10,226 bases of DNA from Merdimonas faecigallinarum (GTDB lineage: Bacteria > Bacillota > Clostridia > Lachnospirales > Lachnospiraceae), in NCBI GenBank assembly GCA_019119285.1, contig DWXJ01000105.1, positions 1 to 10,226 of the forward strand. Reading direction: 5' to 3'. The notes below the pieces were generated by a model. That model was not told the DNA's origin. It saw only the letters and a list, made by a program, of their open reading frames with translations, and made no database searches. A program made the position numbers and the translations under genes. Position 1 is the stretch's first letter. Each line of letters opens with the position of its first letter. Below, piece after piece: positions 7,108 to 10,226 of this stretch.

Positions 7108-7587
7108 ATGAAAAAAATCAAAAGCTTTACTGTAGACCATCTCCGCCTGGTGCCCGGCGTGTATGTGTCCCGCGTTGACTATGTAAATGCATACCCTGTT
7201 ACGACCTTTGACCTGCGTATGACAAGCCCTAATGACGAACCGGTTATGAATACCGCCGAGGTCCACACCATCGAGCACCTGGGCGCTACTTTTCTGCGCA
7301 ATCATGAAACTTATGCAGATAAGACCATTTATTTTGGCCCCATGGGCTGCCGCACCGGTTTCTATCTGATCCTGTCCGGCGAATATACCTCCGCCGATAT
7401 CGTGCCGCTGATGCAGGAAATGTTCGGTTTTATCGCGGATTTTGAAGGAGACGTGCCGGGAGCCGCCGCAAAAGACTGTGGCAACTACCTGGATATGAAC
7501 CTTCCCATGGCAAGATACCTGGCCCGGAAATATCTGGACGAGGTATTGACTGATATCAAGAAAGAACAGCTGGTTTATCCTGAATAG
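7108..7587 (+). CDS. luxS: S-ribosylhomocysteine lyase (autoinducer-2 synthesis)
   Basis: LuxS splits S-ribosylhomocysteine into homocysteine and 4,5-dihydroxy-2,3-pentanedione, the precursor of the AI-2 signal. It is part of the activated methyl cycle in the cytosol. The 159-residue length is typical. The metal site HTIEH is intact (H53, E56, H57) together with C124 in DCGNYLDMNL. C81 in PMGCRTGF corresponds to the catalytic Cys84 of the Bacillus enzyme, and R37 in FDLRM is also conserved. The gene stands alone between its own promoter and a strong terminator. The nucleosidase that supplies its substrate (Pfs/MTAN) is not in this window. No SAM- or SAH-responsive riboswitch is visible in the short leader. 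Confidence 0.98.
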   Translation: MKKIKSFTVDHLRLVPGVYVSRVDYVNAYPVTTFDLRMTSPNDEPVMNTAEVHTIEHLGATFLRNHETYADKTIYFGPMGCRTGFYLILSGEYTSADIVPLMQEMFGFIADFEGDVPGAAAKDCGNYLDMNLPMARYLARKYLDEVLTDIKKEQLVYPE

Positions 7588-7610
7588 ATTTCAAATCGCT
7601 TCAGTTTTAG

Positions 7611-7648
7611 AAAAGGTGCTGTCTGGATCACTCCATGCAGCACCTTTT
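7611..7648. terminator. Bidirectional intrinsic terminator between luxS and the hydrolase gene
   Basis: An 11-bp perfect stem (7611-7621 with 7638-7648, AAAAGGTGCTG / CAGCACCTTTT) is followed by one more T on the + strand. The 16-nt loop can fold a further 4-bp stem (TGGA 7624-7627 with TCCA 7632-7635). Read on the - strand, the stem also ends in TTTT, so it can terminate the trpB2-hydrolase unit, whose stop codon lies 18 bp away. Confidence 0.88.
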
Positions 7649-7665
7649 TATCGTACTTTTTTCTC

Positions 7666-8214
7666 TTATTCTATCACTTCGATCTGGCAAACTTTCATAG
7701 CTTCCAATGCATTTTTATGGCTTTCCGGCGTCACTCCCGCACAACATGCGGCATCTACTTTCACCGGCACTTCCGGAAGAAATGCTTTGACGATCATGGC
7801 GTTGGAGATCACACAGATATCCGTACACAAACCGATCAACGTAATGGACTCTATCCCCAGTTCTCCCTGTTTTTTCAGGTCATCATCCTGTGCCTTTAAT
7901 AACTGTCCAAGCTCACAGCTTCCAAAGGTCGGCTTATCAAGAGGCGCTTCCCCGGCTTTTTCCACCCGGATCGCTTCGATCTGCGAGGCCAGTTCCCAGC
8001 CTTTCGTTCCCCGGATGCAGTGTGGAACCGGCAGATTTCTTCCCTCCTGAGTCTCCAGGTAATTTTCTTCGTGGGTATCTCTGGTATAAAGAACCCTTCC
8101 GTCAAACTGCCGGATCTTTTCCACCACACGAGGCACGATGCTCACGGCCTCTTTGGTTCCAAGAGCCCCATCGATAAAATCATTCTGCATATCCACGACC
8201 ACCAATATCTTCAT
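7666..8214 (-). CDS. Isochorismatase/nicotinamidase-family cysteine hydrolase
   Basis: This 182-residue cytosolic enzyme has the cysteine hydrolase fold shared by nicotinamidase and isochorismatase. The catalytic triad is visible: D8 (VVVDMQNDF), K94 (DKPTFGS) and C134 (LCTDICV). D46 and H48 (TRDTH) and H65 (PVPHC) are probable ligands of the metal found in nicotinamidases. The usual additional His of the D-x-H-x5-H nicotinamidase pattern is not at its normal place; the region reads THEENYLETQEGRNLP instead. It may hydrolyse nicotinamide to nicotinate, feeding NAD salvage, but the altered metal site leaves another amide substrate possible, so no gene symbol is given. A GGAGAG ribosome-binding site (- strand, 8222-8227) lies 7 nt before the ATG. 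The gene starts 19 nt after the trpB2 stop with no terminator between them, so it should be co-transcribed from the tryptophan T-box promoter. Confidence 0.88.
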   Translation of the reverse strand: MKILVVVDMQNDFIDGALGTKEAVSIVPRVVEKIRQFDGRVLYTRDTHEENYLETQEGRNLPVPHCIRGTKGWELASQIEAIRVEKAGEAPLDKPTFGSCELGQLLKAQDDDLKKQGELGIESITLIGLCTDICVISNAMIVKAFLPEVPVKVDAACCAGVTPESHKNALEAMKVCQIEVIE

Positions 8215-8233
8215 CCGTCATCTCTCCTATTCT

Positions 8234-9628
8234 TTACTCCATATTTCCCGGAAACCTGGGAATGCCGTCAATTCCCTGTTTCAGATCTTCATCTGTGGGA
8301 ATATAGTCTGTCATCTCTCCATTATGGAACTTCTCATAAGCCATCATATCGAAATATCCGGTGCCGGTCAAGCCGAAGACAATGGTTTTCTCTTCTCCGG
8401 TTTCCTTACACTTCATCGCCTCGTCTATGGCCACCTTGATGGCGTGGCTGCTCTCCGGCGCCGGCAGGATGCCTTCTACTCTGGCAAATGCTTCCGCCGC
8501 CTGGAAGACTTCCACCTGGCCGACGGATCTGGCCTCCATATAACCATCTGCATACAGCTGAGACAGGATGGAACTCATACCATGATATCTGAGTCCTCCG
8601 GCATGGTTGGGCGAAGGAATGAAGCCACTTCCCAGAGTATACATTTTCGCCAGCGGACACACCATGCCCGTATCACAGAAATCATAGGCATAGACGCCTC
8701 TGGTCAAACTCGGACAAGAGGCTGGTTCTACAGCGATAAACTGATAATCTCTTTCCCCTCTCAGCTTTTCTCCCATAAACGGGGAGATCAGGCCTCCCAG
8801 GTTGGACCCGCCTCCGGCACAGCCAATGATCATATCCGGCACGATTCCGTACTGGTCAAGCGCAATCTTTGTCTCCATTCCAATGATGGACTGATGCAGC
8901 AGCACCTGATTTAACACGCTTCCCAGTACATACCGGTATCCTTTGTTCTGCGTGGCTGTCTCCACCGCTTCTGAAATTGCACATCCCAGGCTTCCGGTGG
9001 TACCCGGATGCTCTGCCAGGATCTTCCTGCCGATTTCCGTCTCCATAGACGGCGACGGCGTCACGCTTGCTCCGTAGGTCCGCATCACCTCGCGGCGGAA
9101 GGGCTTTTGTTCATAGGAACACTTGACCATGTAAACCTTGCAGTCCAGTCCCAGATAAGAGCAGGCCATGGAAAGCGCTGTTCCCCATTGACCAGCTCCC
9201 GTCTCTGTGGTGACACCCTTAAGCCCCTGCTTCTTCGCATAATAGGCCTGTGCAATGGCTGAATTCAGCTTATGACTTCCGCTGGTATTGTTTCCCTCAA
9301 ACTTATAGTATATCTTAGCCGGCGTCTGAAGCTTTTCTTCCAGGCAGTAGGCCCGTACCAGCGGAGCCGGGCGGTACATCTTATAGAAATCCAGGATCTC
9401 CTGCGGGATGTCAATATACCGGTCGTCATTGTTCAGCTCCTGTGCCACCAGTTCTTCACAGAATACTGCCGACAGTTCTTCTGCTGTCATGGGCTTTAAT
9501 GTCCCCGGATTCAAAAGCGGCGCAGGTTTGTTTTTCATATCCGCACGCACATTATACCAGGTCTTTGGCATCTCGCTCTCTGACAGATAAATCTTATAGG
9601 GAATCTTCTGGTCTAACGCATCTTTCAT
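8234..9628 (-). CDS. trpB2: Tryptophan synthase beta chain, TrpB2 type
   Basis: This 464-residue PLP-dependent enzyme condenses indole with serine (or a serine derivative) to give tryptophan. It is longer than the classical TrpB1 (about 400), with the N-terminal extension characteristic of TrpB2. Visible residues are the PLP-binding lysine K120 in GSHKLNS, catalytic E142 in ETGAGQWG, and the phosphate-binding GGGSN loop at 272-276. The C-terminal glycine-rich GLTGTGYFD (419-427) replaces the usual TrpB1 motif. No trpA or other trp gene is in the window. Stand-alone TrpB2 proteins are thought to salvage free indole, and some archaeal ones prefer O-phosphoserine; which applies here is unknown. 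An AAAGGAG sequence (- strand, 9639-9645) lies 10 nt before the ATG. Expression should rise when uncharged tRNA-Trp accumulates, through the T-box leader upstream. The hydrolase gene follows 19 nt later. Confidence 0.93.
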   Translation of the reverse strand: MKDALDQKIPYKIYLSESEMPKTWYNVRADMKNKPAPLLNPGTLKPMTAEELSAVFCEELVAQELNNDDRYIDIPQEILDFYKMYRPAPLVRAYCLEEKLQTPAKIYYKFEGNNTSGSHKLNSAIAQAYYAKKQGLKGVTTETGAGQWGTALSMACSYLGLDCKVYMVKCSYEQKPFRREVMRTYGASVTPSPSMETEIGRKILAEHPGTTGSLGCAISEAVETATQNKGYRYVLGSVLNQVLLHQSIIGMETKIALDQYGIVPDMIIGCAGGGSNLGGLISPFMGEKLRGERDYQFIAVEPASCPSLTRGVYAYDFCDTGMVCPLAKMYTLGSGFIPSPNHAGGLRYHGMSSILSQLYADGYMEARSVGQVEVFQAAEAFARVEGILPAPESSHAIKVAIDEAMKCKETGEEKTIVFGLTGTGYFDMMAYEKFHNGEMTDYIPTDEDLKQGIDGIPRFPGNME

Positions 9629-9715
9629 AGTTTTTGGTCTCCTTTCCTAAATCATTCCAGGGTTCTTTCTGACAAGCCCTGTTCTGAAATGCGCATGAGA
9701 TAAAGGAAATTCATT

Positions 9716-9761
9716 AAAAAAAGCCCTTATCCCATACAGTTACATCTGCTGGGACAAGAGC
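9716..9761 (-). terminator. T-box-controlled intrinsic terminator
   Basis: On the - strand a 12-bp stem with two G-U pairs forms between 9761-9750 (GCTCTTGTCCCA) and 9734-9723 (TGGGATAAGGGC), followed by seven T (9722-9716). Its 5' arm (9760-9751) is the same stretch that pairs with the T-box to make the antiterminator, so the two structures exclude each other. It lies about 90 nt before the trpB2 start codon. Confidence 0.92.
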
Positions 9762-10044
9762 ATTGATCACAACTCCTGCGGTGCCACCCGGCTTGGTGCA
9801 TCTTCATACACCCGCTTAGCGCGTACTGACATACGCTGGTCTTGATAACGGAGAATCCTCTCCGGCTCCCCTACTCGGAGCCAAAGCCTCGTTTTATTCA
9901 GTATCCTTTGAAGCTCTGCACCTTTGGGTTCACCCTCGGAAGCCCATTCCCTGTCCTGCGGTCTGCCACATTTCCACCATCTGCAGCTCTCTGGAAGCCG
10001 GTCGTGACAAGTACTCACTCTTCGTCGGCGGTTTTGAAATATTT
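9716..10044 (-). promoter_or_regulatory. Tryptophan-specific T-box riboswitch leader of the trpB2 operon
   Basis: The leader RNA reads from about 10044 down to the terminator U-run. Stem I shows the AGAGAG (9992-9987) and GGTG (9978-9975) elements of its distal loop region, and a GAAG/CTTC closing helix (10023-10020 with 9942-9939). The specifier reads TGG at 9946-9944, a Trp codon. The T-box core GGGTGGCACCGC lies at 9789-9778. Its bulge UGGC (9786-9783) would pair with the GCCA 3' end of a tRNA whose discriminator base is G, as in bacterial tRNA-Trp, which independently supports the Trp assignment. The antiterminator pairs GGG 9789-9787 with CCC 9753-9751 and GCAGGAG 9779-9773 with CTCTTGT 9760-9754, leaving a 7-nt bulge. 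Further hairpins lie between stem I and the T-box, for example one at about 9812-9795. Uncharged tRNA-Trp should permit read-through into trpB2. The structure is read by eye, not folded. Confidence 0.92.
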
Positions 10045-10050
10045 ACTGAT

Positions 10051-10079
10051 ATTTTACTCATAATACACATTGTTGTCAA
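10051..10079 (-). promoter_or_regulatory. Promoter of the T-box-trpB2-hydrolase operon
   Basis: On the - strand a perfect -35 TTGACA (10079-10074) and a -10 TAAAAT (10056-10051) have a 17-bp spacer. Start is expected near 10044, just before T-box stem I. The left end of an insertion sequence begins only 18 bp upstream of the -35 box. Confidence 0.87.
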
Positions 10080-10097
10080 GCAAAAGATTCTGTATAA

Positions 10098-10151
10098 GGG
10101 GCTGTTGCAAAAGTAGATAGATAATCTACTGGAGCAACAGCTCCACTTTTT
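10098..10151 (+). terminator. IS-end hairpin, terminator-like
   Basis: 10098-10108 pairs with 10134-10144 (11 bp, one G-U). After a 3x3 internal loop, 10112-10118 pairs with 10124-10130 (7 bp) around a 5-nt loop. A run of five T follows at 10147-10151. The hairpin includes the terminal repeat itself and lies before the transposase start, so it may block transcription entering the element from outside. Confidence 0.6.
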
Positions 10152-10197
10152 ATACCTAAAAACAGAAAACAGGCCCCGAAGAGCCCGTAATCCGTGG

Positions 10198-10203
10198 TAT
10201 AAT
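10198..10203 (+). promoter_or_regulatory. Consensus -10 box in front of the transposase start
   Basis: A perfect TATAAT preceded by TGG (extended -10) lies at 10198-10203, 5 bp before the ATG at 10209. No good -35 is present at 17 bp (CCCGAA). Transcription would start near the ATG itself, which would give a leaderless message. Confidence 0.45.
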
Positions 10204-10208
10204 TAGAT

Positions 10209-10226
10209 ATGCCTACTAACCAAAAA
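10209..10226 (+). CDS. Probable IS transposase, first six codons only (partial)
   Basis: ATG at 10209 opens a frame reading M-P-T-N-Q-K that runs off the window. Its place about 110 bp inside a terminal repeat, and the inward direction, suggest the transposase of the insertion sequence. No ribosome-binding site precedes this ATG; a -10 box sits directly in front instead. The translation start may therefore be leaderless, or the true start may lie further in. Confidence 0.45.

Larger units (their letters stand above)
10098..10226 (+). mobile_element. Left end of an insertion sequence (cut by the window edge), possibly IS1182-like
   Basis: The sequence GGGGCTGTTGCAAAA (10098-10112) resembles the GGGxCTGTTGCAAAA-type terminal repeats known from IS1182-like and some other elements. 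About 110 bp further in, an ORF begins in the inward direction. The terminal repeat is part of a long hairpin. The opposite end and most of the transposase lie beyond the window, so family, intactness and target duplication cannot be checked. The family name is a guess from the terminal motif. Confidence 0.6.

Noticed and set aside
8138..8914. 258-codon open frame on the + strand opposite trpB2 and the hydrolase
   Set aside because: It is antisense to two well-supported genes and carries no family motif.
9629..9715. Second regulatory hairpin between the T-box terminator and trpB2 (CAGGG 9658-9662 with CCCTG 9677-9681)
   Set aside because: The stem is only 5 bp with a 14-nt loop, has no T-run and leaves the ribosome-binding site free, so a function cannot be supported.
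9767..10018. 83-codon open frame on the - strand upstream of trpB2
   Set aside because: It is formed by the structured T-box leader RNA, whose stems, specifier and T-box core explain the sequence; it has no plausible ribosome-binding site or family.

Overview
The window looks like chromosomal DNA from a Gram-positive anaerobe of the class Clostridia, plausibly a Lachnospiraceae-type gut commensal. The reasons are strong AGGAGG-type ribosome-binding sites, TTGACA/TATAAT-type promoters, a tryptophan-type T-box leader, a TrpB2-type tryptophan synthase beta chain, luxS, and a BlaR1-like membrane peptidase. The taxonomic call is inference; no rRNA or lineage-specific marker is present.

Layout, left to right. 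(1) 1-1173: an AT-rich BlaR1/MecR1-like M56 membrane peptidase on the + strand, preceded by what may be the last codons of another gene. (2) 1179-5302: a + strand unit of moderate GC. A consensus promoter sits inside a long inverted repeat, followed by a MarR-family regulator and the two halves of a heterodimeric ABC exporter with complementary degenerate and canonical ATP sites. It ends in a bidirectional terminator. (3) 5321-6988: a - strand pair, a histidine phosphatase followed by trpS. (4) 6989-7107: a divergent intergenic region with two extended -10 promoters. (5) 7108-7648: luxS (+) with its own terminator, also bidirectional. (6) 7666-10079: a - strand operon in which a TrpB2-type tryptophan synthase beta chain and an isochorismatase/nicotinamidase-fold hydrolase lie behind a roughly 330-nt T-box leader. 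Its specifier (UGG), its acceptor-binding bulge (UGGC) and its terminator/antiterminator pairings can all be read directly. (7) 10098-10226: the left end of an insertion sequence with a terminal hairpin and the first codons of its probable transposase, cut off by the window edge.

How the genes work together. The MarR/ABC unit reads as a self-regulated efflux module. Two separate units deal with tryptophan: charging of tRNA-Trp (trpS, no T-box in front) and salvage or synthesis of Trp (trpB2, T-box controlled by uncharged tRNA-Trp). The hydrolase behind trpB2 is drawn into the same tryptophan-starvation response, and this is the most interesting functional question in the window. I did not find a clearly undescribed multi-gene system. 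The best leads are the Trp T-box operon with its unexplained hydrolase, the palindromic MarR control region at a composition boundary, and the IS end lying directly upstream of the T-box promoter.
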